A DNA stretch of 64,000 nt from Zymoseptoria tritici IPO323 (Eukaryota > Ascomycota > Dothideomycetes > Mycosphaerellales > Mycosphaerellaceae): assembly GCF_000219625.1 (NCBI RefSeq), contig NC_018213.1, forward strand, positions 1,296,055 through 1,360,054, read 5' to 3'. The position numbers were made by a program, and so were the translations under genes. This document shows, one piece after another, positions 9,415-18,831 of the stretch. Under the pieces are notes generated by a model. The model did not search any database and had not been told where the DNA came from. It saw only the letters and a program-made list of their open reading frames with translations. The first letter of the stretch is position 1. Every line of letters begins with the position of its first letter.

Positions 9415-9726
9415 ATGCCTTACCACCTCGCCCTCCTCGCCCTGCTCACCCTTGGCCTTGCAGCTACCGCCAATGCACAAGGCTGCCATACCCGAGACGA
9501 CTGCCCTGGCCAAGAAGTCTGCTGCTGTAAGACACCCTGACATGCTCCCGCCTTCGTTTCCACACGGTCAACTGACCTTCGGTGGTACTTTACAGTCTGG
9601 AAGGACTTGGATCTCGCGTCTGGGGGGTACGGGTTCATTTACCACAACGCCTGTGCTGCAGTGGACAGTGCTTGCTGTTTGCGCCAGAGACCGGAGTGGC
9701 CGGGAGATAGCTATTGTGATTTGTGA
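9415..9726 (+). CDS. Small secreted cysteine-rich protein, tandem copy 3
   Basis: Third tandem paralogue. Exons are 9415-9526 and 9596-9726 with a 69-nt intron (GTAAGA...TACAG), again phase 1 directly after the first Cys-Cys; the product is 80 residues. The signal peptide (MPYHLALLALLTLGLAATANA) is cleaved before Q-G-CHTRDDCPGQEVCC. Exon 2 encodes a longer loop rich in Gly, Tyr and Trp, then C-x6-CC-x12-C and the same final CDL. All eight framework cysteines are present (spacing 5, 5, 0, 19, 6, 0, 12). Signal peptide and loops differ from copies 1 and 2, so this is the most diverged member. Function is unknown; an effector, defence or cell-wall role is possible but nothing in the sequence proves one. 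Confidence 0.8.
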
Positions 9727-11174
9727 GCGGGAGGCGGGGATAGGAGAAATGAGAAGACATGGAAAGAAGGGGGTGGTTGATGGTTGTGTCGACTGCTGTA
9801 TCGCCGGTGTCGAGGAGCATGTTCCGCAGGCTGAAGGGAAGTTGATCAGCACGGAGGTTCAAAGCAGTATCAGATGCCTTGCCAATATCTTCTTTATCGT
9901 CGAGCAATTGACCATTTCGCCGCCGTCAGAGCCGAGTGAAGCATAATATCGTGAGAAAGTCAGCTCCTCGTTTTGTGATCCGACTCATCTCCAGCAAGGC
10001 CCCAGATGCGCACCGGCTTACCCACGCTGCATTCACGACTCTCGCGGACGATGACGGGTCGCTTGTCATGAGAGATGGCCGCTTTGATGAAGAAGAGGAA
10101 GTAGAGACGACAACACGGCAGGGAGCAATCAAGCAATCTCGCCTGAAGCATGGAAGATTTTAGCGGCGGACCTTGCCGTTGAGCATCCTTGCACAACATC
10201 AACGGCACGTCCATGGATGATGAGAATTTCCCCCTCGACAATGCAGGCGACAAATCGAAGTGAGCGGTGACCGTGAGTAGAAGAACTCGAGAAGGTAGTT
10301 GCCAACCGAGATGAAGAAACCTACTACGCATTCGCCGTGCCGACTACAGCCTCTGAAGGCCGAGCATGGAGCGGCAGACAGCCAAGCGATGGAGAACTCG
10401 TCTATTCCCGCCGAGAGATGGATCGCGCACTACTGCGGAGCAGTAAGATATCGTCGGCCTGTGCCAATCTTTCTGAGCGGCTTCTCGACAAGAGTTCGTC
10501 CTTCCTCAATGCCTTCTCCCAAAAGTGCGTGGCTCAGCCCACCGCTTGACTCTCGACATGGCCAACGACCAGTATATGGCTCATCGCCACCACGTTCTCT
10601 GGCTCCAGGTTGGCGGTTTTGTTCTGACGACGTTATCTTCTGAATATGGGCAGTAATCACTTTGCTCATCAGCCCTTCGGAGGAGCAAGTGCGGCGGCTC
10701 GCTTGATCGAATTCAGGCTGGCATTTTCTTCGAAATCTCATAGCGCCTATGCGATCGCAGAGGTCTTCCATGCAAGGGCCAATTCGCCACGAAAAGTGAT
10801 GTTTGGACGAAAGGATACAGTAAGGTAAGGTGAGTGAGCTCCCTCACGTCCTCCTTGGCGTGACGCTAAACCACATCCTCCGGCCTGAATGAGCCGAAGA
10901 TCAACGTCCCTTCTGCCAAGTGAGTTCATACCGCTTCAAGCTCCCATCGTCTCTCCAAGAAGCTTGGCCAGCACTACACCGCCGCCGTCTCCACAACCAA
11001 GCCCGAGACCACCTTCCCAATGGAGCAGATCGCCGTGCGTCACTTGACGACGGCGTTGCATTCTTTTGCTGTGGCACGATATCTCGATAGGGCAGGTATG
11101 GAGCACACAGAAGAGTATACAAGCAGGTAGGTCTGCAGTCCCCTTGATGTCCTTCTCGAGTACAGTCACGCAAG
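9727..11174. other. Intergenic, no recognisable gene
   Basis: About 1.45 kb between the cysteine-rich array and the DPP IV gene. The open frames here (for example near 9936-10163 and 10299-10643) have Arg/Ser-rich random composition and no family motif. I looked for a fourth cysteine-rich copy and did not find its CxTRDDCPGQEVCC core. The last few hundred bases should hold the DPP IV promoter. Confidence 0.35.
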
Positions 11175-13514
11175 ATGGCGCTCTCGAACATCCTCTCTTT
11201 GAGCTTACTGCTGCCATTGACGATAGCTATTGATCCACCCCGTCAACCCCGTCAACCTCTTGGGAATGGCGAGACGCTCCTCACATACAACGTCACTACT
11301 CCGACAGCACTGTACCGACCGACCGCTCCCAAAGACGTAGACTGGATCTCTGGCGAGCAAGACGGACAATACATCACCACCAACGACGATGGAGCTCTTG
11401 TCTTGGAGAACATCGTCACCGGCGACAGCAATGTCTTCATCGATGCAGCAAAGGTCCCCGAAGACTACCACGAGTACTGGATCTCACCAGATCAAGAGAG
11501 GGTTCTGTGGGCTGTGAACTACACCAAGCAATATCGGCATTCGTACTTTGCCGACTATCTCATTCAGGATGTGCAAAGTGGGGAGACAACACCTTTGGTA
11601 GAGGGTCAGGTCGGAGATATTCAATATGCCGAGTTCGCTCCAGCAGGCGGCGCGATTGCGCTCGTTCGTGGGAACAATCTGTACATCTATGGCAATGACA
11701 GTAAGGTCACACAGATCACCGATGATGGTGGTCCGGACATGTTCCACGCTGTGCCGGACTGGGTCTACGAAGAGGAGATCTTTGGTGGAAGGTCCGCTCT
11801 CTGGTTCTCTCCGGATGGAAAATATGCTGCTTTCCTCAGCGCGAACGAGACTGGCGTGGGGACGTTCACCTTCCCGTACTACATGGATGACTCTGAAGTC
11901 GCCCCGCCATACCCTCGCGAGCTGGATTTGAGATATCCCAAGGTGGGCACCACGAACCCAACAGTGGAGATGAACATGCTCGACATGTCCACAATGGAGT
12001 ACACCAACGTCCCAATCACTGCTTTCGCATCGAACGACACCGTCATCGGCGAGGTCACCTGGATGACCGAAGGCCACTCCGGTGTGATTTATCGAGTGTT
12101 CAATCGCATTCAGCGTTTGGACAAGCACGTCTTGGTGAATCCAACCACTGGCTCATCGGAGGTCGTCCGCGAGCGCGATGGTACGGATGGCTGGCTTGAG
12201 AATAATGCGGTCATGGCTTATGTCGGCCGTGTCGCCAATTCCACCGGTGACTTCTACCTCGACCTTTCCGACGAGAGCGGCTGGAATCACATTTATTTAT
12301 ACCCTGTGGCGGGTGGCGATGCCATCCCCATCACCAAAGGAGAGTGGGAAGTCACGGCGATGCTGAAAGTTGACACCGCCCGCAGCCTCGTCTACTACCT
12401 CAGCACCGAGCACCACTCAACAGAGCGCCATCTCTACTCCATCAATTACGCCACCGGCGAAAAGACCGCTCTCGTCGACGACACCATCCCCGGCCACTGG
12501 TCCGCCTCCTTCTCCTCCGCAGGCGACTACTACATCCTCTCCTACCAAGGCCCCGACGTGCCCTACCAAGAAGTCTACTCACTCAACTCCACCACCCCGC
12601 TCTCCACTCTCGTCTCCAACTCTGCTCTCCTGCAGAACATCTCCTCCCTCCACCTCCCGAACATCACCTACTTCGAGCTCCCGCTCCCCTCCTCCAACTT
12701 CACCCTCAACGTCATGCAACGCCTGCCTCCCAACTTCGACCCGACAAAGCAGTATCCCGTCCTCTTCACTCCCTATGGCGGCCCCAACGCTCAAGAAGTC
12801 AGCAAACGCTTCCAAACCCTCACCTGGCGCGCGTACATCGCCTCCGACCCGGAACTCGAGTACATTACCTACACCATCGACAACCGCGGCACGGGCTTCA
12901 AAGGTCGTGCGTTCCGGTCCGCCGTCACAGACCACTTGGGACGTCTGGAAGCTCAAGACCAAATCTGGGCGGCCAAAGAACTACTCTCTATGCACTCCTT
13001 CCTCGACGCCGAGAGGGTGGGGATTTACGGACATTCCTTTGGTGGCTACCTCTCTGCCAAAGTCCTCGAAGCCGACTCGGACGTCTTCTCCTTCGCTCTC
13101 ATCGCCGCCCCAGTCACAGACTGGCGCTTCTACGACAGCATGTACACGGAGCGATACATGCAGACCTTCTCGCAGAACGAAGCGGGATACAACGAGACGG
13201 CGGTTCGGAACGCGACTGGATTCGCGAACGCGAGGGGCGGGTTCCTGATTGCGCATGGAACTGGTGACGACAACGTTCATTATCAGAATTCGGCGGCGTT
13301 GGCAGATTTGCTGGTCGGATCGGGCGTGGGTCCGGATCAGATGAGTATGATGGCGTTTACGGATAGTGATCATTCGATCACGTATAACGGCGCGAGCGAT
13401 TGGTTGTATAAGTATTATACGAAGCATTTGTTTCAGGAGAAGATGAGGAAGACGGACGGGGAGGTGGAGGGGCATCAGTGGGTTAGGAGGATGGTGTTGG
13501 ATGGGTCGTCGTAG
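11175..13514 (+). CDS. dpp4: Dipeptidyl peptidase IV (S9B), secreted
   Basis: This extracellular serine exopeptidase removes X-Pro and X-Ala dipeptides from the N-terminus of peptides. It is an intronless frame of 779 residues, the usual length for secreted fungal DPP IV. A hydrophobic signal peptide (about residues 1-18) is followed directly by the mature chain, with no long membrane anchor as in the vacuolar DAP2 type. The beta-propeller carries the Glu-Glu substrate-anchoring motif in DWVYEEEIFGG (Glu199-201). The alpha/beta-hydrolase domain shows the nucleophile Ser621 in GHSFGGY (GWSYGGY is more usual), the acid in GTGDDNVHYQ (about Asp699) and His733 in DSDHSI. Spacing between these matches mammalian DPP IV. 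Many N-x-S/T sites suggest glycosylation. It probably supplies dipeptides to peptide transporters. Confidence 0.95.
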   Translation: MALSNILSLSLLLPLTIAIDPPRQPRQPLGNGETLLTYNVTTPTALYRPTAPKDVDWISGEQDGQYITTNDDGALVLENIVTGDSNVFIDAAKVPEDYHEYWISPDQERVLWAVNYTKQYRHSYFADYLIQDVQSGETTPLVEGQVGDIQYAEFAPAGGAIALVRGNNLYIYGNDSKVTQITDDGGPDMFHAVPDWVYEEEIFGGRSALWFSPDGKYAAFLSANETGVGTFTFPYYMDDSEVAPPYPRELDLRYPKVGTTNPTVEMNMLDMSTMEYTNVPITAFASNDTVIGEVTWMTEGHSGVIYRVFNRIQRLDKHVLVNPTTGSSEVVRERDGTDGWLENNAVMAYVGRVANSTGDFYLDLSDESGWNHIYLYPVAGGDAIPITKGEWEVTAMLKVDTARSLVYYLSTEHHSTERHLYSINYATGEKTALVDDTIPGHWSASFSSAGDYYILSYQGPDVPYQEVYSLNSTTPLSTLVSNSALLQNISSLHLPNITYFELPLPSSNFTLNVMQRLPPNFDPTKQYPVLFTPYGGPNAQEVSKRFQTLTWRAYIASDPELEYITYTIDNRGTGFKGRAFRSAVTDHLGRLEAQDQIWAAKELLSMHSFLDAERVGIYGHSFGGYLSAKVLEADSDVFSFALIAAPVTDWRFYDSMYTERYMQTFSQNEAGYNETAVRNATGFANARGGFLIAHGTGDDNVHYQNSAALADLLVGSGVGPDQMSMMAFTDSDHSITYNGASDWLYKYYTKHLFQEKMRKTDGEVEGHQWVRRMVLDGSS

Positions 13515-14446
13515 AGGAATTGAGGTAGAATGATCGATGGACACCAGCTCGATGACTCCATGCTTTCTGTAATGTTCTCAGTGATGTCAAACTGCATCGA
13601 AATACCTTACAGCTGAGATTGTCGAAGTATACCGCCATGAAATCGACTTTAGCCGGTGCCACCGCCAAGACTCCCGCTTCCAACGACATTCGCACTTCTC
13701 TCCGAGATTGCGCAGTTCAAGTTTGCGACATTCCCCGACATGCAGTCACCTGCGTTTAAGTGTACCTGAGGGACTAGGCCATCTGGATATGCCCAAAATC
13801 GGCGTGAGAGCTGGCTCTTTCAGCGCGCACTTAAGCAACGGTCCTCTTGAGTAGCCTGCCAGAGACTGCCAATCCGCTGTCGAAGGCAGATTCCATCTTC
13901 CGCTGAGCGAGAGTGAGCCCGTCATCAGCGACATCGCACCAGATCCGATTGTCATTTCGTTCCAGACTTCGGTAGATCTCGCAGCGCTGCAAGGGATCCC
14001 TGCTGCATCGGAGAAACAGCGTGCGCACACGCCACATGGCAGGCTGGCAGCTGCGCTTTGCGGAGGTGACACCGAGTTGTCGTTTGCGACTCAATTATTC
14101 TCTTCTTCTCTTCCTCCGCTTACAAGTAAGATCTCTGTGCCCTTCTCCTAGCATTATTGTTGCTTTCGATATTCTGCTGCTTTAATCTACATTAGTTCGC
14201 TGCTTTCTTCCTCTCCTGTCATACGAGACTTGATCCTTGGAAGCGAAGACCTGGATCACTCGTCATTACTTCGGTTGTCATTCATGCCCTGCGTATTCGC
14301 CTTCCTGGATTGACTACGGACGTCATAAGAAAGAGTAGCGCACAAGCACCTGCCATCACCACCGCCGGAAAACACAACATTCACGACAAACAACTCGACC
14401 TCACCACAACCTCCGCGAGATAATCCAAACCACACCACACACCAAC
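13515..14446. other. Intergenic, no recognisable gene
   Basis: This 0.9-kb stretch holds the DPP IV 3' end and the promoter/5'UTR of the next + strand gene. The region just before 14447 is C/A-rich (ACCACACC-type tracts), as in other 5'UTRs of this window. No domain-bearing frame is seen. Confidence 0.3.
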
Positions 14447-15181
14447 ATGACAACAGCAAACCTCCTCGCCCGTCTACCCGGCGAACTCCGCAACTCCATC
14501 TGGCGCGACCTCGTCCTCTTCCCCGACCCCATCCCCGTCGAACCCCTCTGCCGCCCCACGCACCCCAAACTCCACCAACCCGCAATATCCTTCACCTGCG
14601 CCTGGATCCGGGCCGAAGTCCTCTCCATCTTCTACTCGGAAAATACCTTCCACCTCGGAAAAATCGGCTACCATTCCCGCGACCACATACGACTTCACGA
14701 TTTCAATAAACGGTTGGATGCTTGGAGAGCAAGTTTGGGAGAGAGTGTGAGGGACTTGAGGAGTCTGACGATGCACATTGATGGGAGGTGTTATGCTTGG
14801 GATGGAGTGCAGCCGGGGGATGTCAAGTATGCGATGAAAGTGGTGACTGGCCCGAAGTCAGTGAGATCGAGGTCGGCATCACCTGTTGAGGGTGGGAGCA
14901 GTCCAATAAGAAAGAGTGTCAGCGGTGGAGATGAGAATTTGAGTCTGGAGTTCACGATGAACGATGGACCGAGATGTACGTGTCGCATCAAGCCTGGTGT
15001 GGAGGAGAAGGCGATTCATGATGGGAGTGAGTTGTTGGAGGTGATGAAGGAGTATAGTGCGAGTTATTGCGAGGCCGTCTTGGAAGGAGAGTGTCCTCAT
15101 TGTGGGTGTTCGAGGTTGGAGACGGTACGACCTACGGAGGTGAGACATTTGGAGAGGTGGGAGGATATCCAGTGGAGTTGA
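14447..15181 (+). CDS. Small F-box-like hypothetical protein
   Basis: A single-exon frame of 244 codons with C-ending codon bias in its first half. The N-terminus, LLARLPGELRNSIWRDLVLFPDPIPVEP, is the pattern of a large Pezizomycotina family of short proteins whose start resembles an F-box (Leu-Pro-x-Glu-Leu-Arg-Asn-x-Ile). The segment ending SIFYSENTFHLGKIGYH is also typical of that family (IFYSxNTF). The middle is Ser-rich and probably disordered. The C-terminal part has three Cys pairs or singles (RCTCRIK; ECPHCGCSR) that could bind zinc; this is inference. These proteins are thought to be SCF-type adaptors but few have been tested. Confidence 0.7.
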   Translation: MTTANLLARLPGELRNSIWRDLVLFPDPIPVEPLCRPTHPKLHQPAISFTCAWIRAEVLSIFYSENTFHLGKIGYHSRDHIRLHDFNKRLDAWRASLGESVRDLRSLTMHIDGRCYAWDGVQPGDVKYAMKVVTGPKSVRSRSASPVEGGSSPIRKSVSGGDENLSLEFTMNDGPRCTCRIKPGVEEKAIHDGSELLEVMKEYSASYCEAVLEGECPHCGCSRLETVRPTEVRHLERWEDIQWS

Positions 15182-16179
15182 GATGGAAACTGCCGCAGCT
15201 GTGAGGATGCGGTCGTGGCCGTGGAATGGCGGCGGTGGGAAGTGAAGATGTTGATCGCGGCGAAACTTGTTACACTGCATAAGCAAGCCTCTTTTCGACA
15301 CTCCCACGTGTGCTCGCTATTGTTGTTGGTCTTGGCACAAGCCCGGAGTCGCGCAATTGTCAACTAAGTTGGAGCTAGTGAAAGTATGTACAAGTGAAGT
15401 CGAAGTACTGAGACCACATGGCAGTGTGTTCTTGTCTTGATCAATGGACGACACGATCTCCATGCAGAAGCTATCTGCCACCACTACGCGACGATGGCGC
15501 ACCGAGCGAGATACCTCTTCCTTAGAAAATGTGCTGCTGGCAGATTGCAGTCACCGGCGCCTGACAAGACCGTCTCGCCACGGAGCATGGCTGACCCCAC
15601 GGCGACTGCACAGCCGGCGTGAGAACATCAAGAGATACTGGATAGGCCCTCGATGCTGGTCTGACACCCTTTCACATACTGCACTCAAGTCGTGCAGCCA
15701 TCCTCCGCTGTCCAATGTCGACATTTCCAAAGAATCAGGGCGACGGAATGATAATTAAGGCGAGGGAAGACAGTAGCGAGTCTGTTGGGCATGCACGCAT
15801 ACGTGCTGCATGGGGCGGGAACTCGGTCTCTAATTCGCTGCGCCTCTGCTGGGTGCCATGCTACTGGCCAAATTCTCTGTAGGCCGACCTGAATATACAT
15901 TCAGATAAGGTATACGTGAGTCTACGACCTGCATCGCCCGTGGCACAGAAAGCTCCGGATCAGTCCTCTGACCGTCACACACACAGCGCCACATCATTCT
16001 TCGATTATGAGAGAAGTCCACGAGCAATGTACATAAAGTCCAGCTTCGATCCCCACGAAGAGAACTTGGATATCGAACTGTCATTCATCTCCAGCTATTC
16101 TACATCGACAGTCTTGACCAGTTTCTAAATTGTCACCCCGAGCACACCGTCATCGCCTTGCTCGGAAGCGTCCCCAATC
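15182..16179. other. Intergenic, no recognisable gene
   Basis: About 1 kb between the F-box-like gene and the first small single-TM gene. Short frames on both strands show no motif or codon bias. It presumably includes the promoter of the gene at 16180. Confidence 0.3.
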
Positions 16180-16474
16180 ATGCAGCTCTCCAACATTTTC
16201 GCCTTGGCATTTGGTCTCCTGACGATCATTCTCACGGTTACGATGATCTTTCAAAAGTCCAACAGGCTCCAAGGTCAGTGATATCAAGTCCACAATCTTT
16301 GGTTTGGGCAATTGACGATTCTCCGTTGAAGCCTACATTCTCCGCCACTTCACGTCGCAACGGCCGCTTCTTCCTACCACCAATGGCCCGGTTGCAGGTA
16401 CGCTGCCTGGAGACCTGGAGCTCGGCCATGATCTCTTCGAATTCGTCTTTACGGCTCGGCGTCGAGGACTCTAA
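16180..16474 (+). CDS. Small single-TM protein, family member A
   Basis: Exons are 16180-16273 and 16332-16474 around a 58-nt intron (GTCAGT donor, TTGAC branch-like site, AAG acceptor), phase 1, giving 78 residues. Residues about 5-24 form one hydrophobic helix (FALAFGLLTIILTVTMIF) followed by QKSNRLQ. After the junction comes YILRHFTSQRPLLPTT, then an amphipathic LGHDLFEFVFTARRR segment. It is a clear paralogue of the gene at 17910: same start (MQL), same intron position, matching QRPLL/RQPLL box and matching H-[DE]-L-x-E-x-x-x-x-x-x-x-AR block. Member A stops at the TAA at 16472, but that frame then stays open for another 57 codons, so it may be truncated relative to B. Function is unknown; a signal-anchored membrane protein is the likely topology. 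Confidence 0.62.
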
Positions 16475-17909
16475 CTGTCTATTCGACTTCATGGCGTCGA
16501 GCAAAGCTGTCTCTTGGGAGTCGAAGGTCTCGGATCAAAGTCGCCACTGGCCGTGAACGCTGGACCATACGATCCAAGGTATTGGTTGAGGATATTCTGC
16601 TTGCCTCCCAGAACTGAAGAGTGCTGTGACATTGTTCCTGAAACCTGAGGAGAACGCAACTCAGATGTTGGTGAAGAACTACACCTTTTGGAAGCTGAAA
16701 GCGGGAACGTCAGCACCGGTTTCGCATTGGTCCAGGAACGACCGGAATGTCGGCAGCGGAGGCAGAAGCGGCGGCATCTGTTTATAAGAGAGCTGCGAAC
16801 GAGCTACTCAGGCTCACAGTCAATACACAATAGCTGTTGTATATTTTCTTCAGCCCCCCTCGCAGCCTCAGATGCTCATGACTACGCAAGGCCCAGTGAC
16901 CAAGTGCTGTCAACATGGTAGACCGCAGTGGAAGCATGACTGGGTGGAGACGAAATAAGGTCAGGGTTTCCGCCATCTCAGTACCGTGAGGCGTGAGCAC
17001 GGTCGCTAGCTGTATGACGGCGCCAGAGGACTGAAGCTCATGATGCGACGGACAGAGACTCTTGGCCTCAGGGACGACGACGATGCTTCGCCCCAGAAAA
17101 GCCAAGATTCACGGCAGAAGGCTTGGATGAGGATGTTCTCTTGGCTTCGGCATGAATGAGGAGCCAGCCTGCCAGGATCGGGGTGGAAGAAACTGAGAGG
17201 GCGTGTCAGGTTGCTCAGCCCAGCGTCAGCCAAGGCGGCACCAGAAAGCTTCTAGATGAAAGGTCAGCGACACCATATGCGATTATCTTGTCATAATCCA
17301 CGACATCAACAAGATATCGACCAACATCGGCTACATCTTGACCCGCAGAACGTGAGCTTGCCTTGCTCATAGACTTCGTTCCTGTTTTGTTCATTGGCAG
17401 TGAAATACATTCCCTCAAACCTCGAAAGGTGCAGTCTAAGGGGAATGATATGACCGGAATGATGATTCCTGGAACAGTCTAGAGGTTGCTGCTCTTATAC
17501 CGTGATTTCGCAAAGAGCTAGCACTGCTTCAGTATCTCCTCGTTCAGGCTAGCTGTGGCGCTGAGTTCCAAGGCAGCTGTTCAGGAGCTTCCCCTCTGCC
17601 AAGATGCATGGGGCGGAGCGAGTCGTCGCCGTCCGTTGCTGCTTGCCCTTTGCGAGGCGCAGCAATTCTTGGGAGCATCATTCGCTCACCACTTCGAAGA
17701 TTATAACCTCACCTAAAATCGCCAATTCAGTTCTGATATTGCTGTTCATTCGGCTTCGCGGCGCTTACACTTTCCAACGACAAAGATCAGTGCAATAGAA
17801 CGTTGTGTCTCCGTGCATTTGGCTCCAACAACCAACACACGCCCCGTCGTAGAACTTCTGCGAGTCAGTCAAGAACAACAGTACCCCTCAAAGCTATCTA
17901 TCGCCCACA
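16475..17909. other. Intergenic between single-TM genes A and B
   Basis: About 1.4 kb. The first 170 bases are the open frame that continues after the gene A stop (to a TGA at 16646-16648). Beyond that no frame has family motifs, and I found no third MQL-type start between A and B. Confidence 0.3.
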
Positions 17910-18347
17910 ATGCAGCTCGGTACAACCTTCACCCTGATCTTTGGCCTCTTGGCAACGATACTTGGCATCATCGCTCTGCTCGCTCACAAGTCGGGCATCT
18001 TGCAGGGTATGTGACCTAGCCAATACTTGTGAAGATCCGTCCACTGACTGATGTGTCTCCCAGACTTCATCGTTCGCCGTTCCGACCGACGACAACCCCT
18101 TCTCCAAACTCCGCGCAACAACGCACACCATGCAAGCATACTTCGAGACGAATCTATGCTCTGGCACGAGCTGGTCGAAATGATTCTCCTCGTCTTTCTG
18201 GCTCGATACCGCAACCCTGCGCAATTATCCCACCGATTCGACCTCGAAGCTGGCCGACAAAGTCCTCCTTTGCAGCATGCACTCGAAGAACATCGTGCAG
18301 CTCGCATATTGCCGGTGGAAGCCCCAGGGATTGCGGAAACCCTCTAA
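17910..18347 (+). CDS. Small single-TM protein, family member B
   Basis: Exons are 17910-18006 and 18064-18347 around a 57-nt intron (GTATGT donor, CTGAC branch site, CCCAG acceptor), phase 1, giving 126 residues. An N-terminal helix (FTLIFGLLATILGIIALLAH, residues about 7-26) is followed by KSGILQ and, after the junction, FIVRRSDRRQPLLQTPRN. The next block, WHELVEMILLVFLARYR, is hydrophobic enough to be membrane-associated and matches member A. The C-terminal 50 residues are polar. The paralogue lies 1.7 kb upstream on the same strand, which suggests tandem duplication. The product is unknown; the conserved Arg-rich box just after the TM helix implies a cytoplasmic tail by the positive-inside rule. 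Confidence 0.65.
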
Positions 18348-18831
18348 GGAGGCGGCATGATGCCGGATTTTGCTGGGACAGCCGGTCAGCATGTTGACCA
18401 TAGAGGTGGAAGAAGTCGAATTGGTATCCTTCGTGATCGGTTCGAATTACTGTTTTTAGCGGGCCTATAACACAACTTAACGATTGCGTCTTCTCTTGTT
18501 GCAAACTCGATGTTTGGCTCACTCTGACGCGCACCTTGCCTTTCAAGGCTAATTTGCTCTAGTCTGCGACGCTAGCGCTGAGGCGTAAATGCAGCCAGAA
18601 CACAATGAGCAGCCGTCAGCAAGAGCTTCTTCGTGTATTCTTTGTGTACCCACGGGTAGTTTTCTGCAGTCCTTCGGTCCGACCACTGAAGCTTGCTGAA
18701 CGCTGTGCATCTGGTCGACCCTCTCCACTTCTGACAAGGATCCTGCATTGCGGGGTTGCCAGCGACCTGTATATACGTCGAGTTGATGACCAGTAAATCG
18801 TGTCCTGATCATAAAAGCAAGCAGTGTTGCA
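18348..18831. other. Intergenic
   Basis: Promoter-side spacer before the flavoenzyme gene. No gene, repeat or RNA is recognisable. Confidence 0.3.

Noticed and set aside
8191..9726. Hydrophobin identity for the eight-cysteine proteins
   Set aside because: Hydrophobins order their cysteines C-CC-C-C-CC-C, with the first doublet at Cys 2-3. Here the first doublet is Cys 3-4, and the loops are short and polar.
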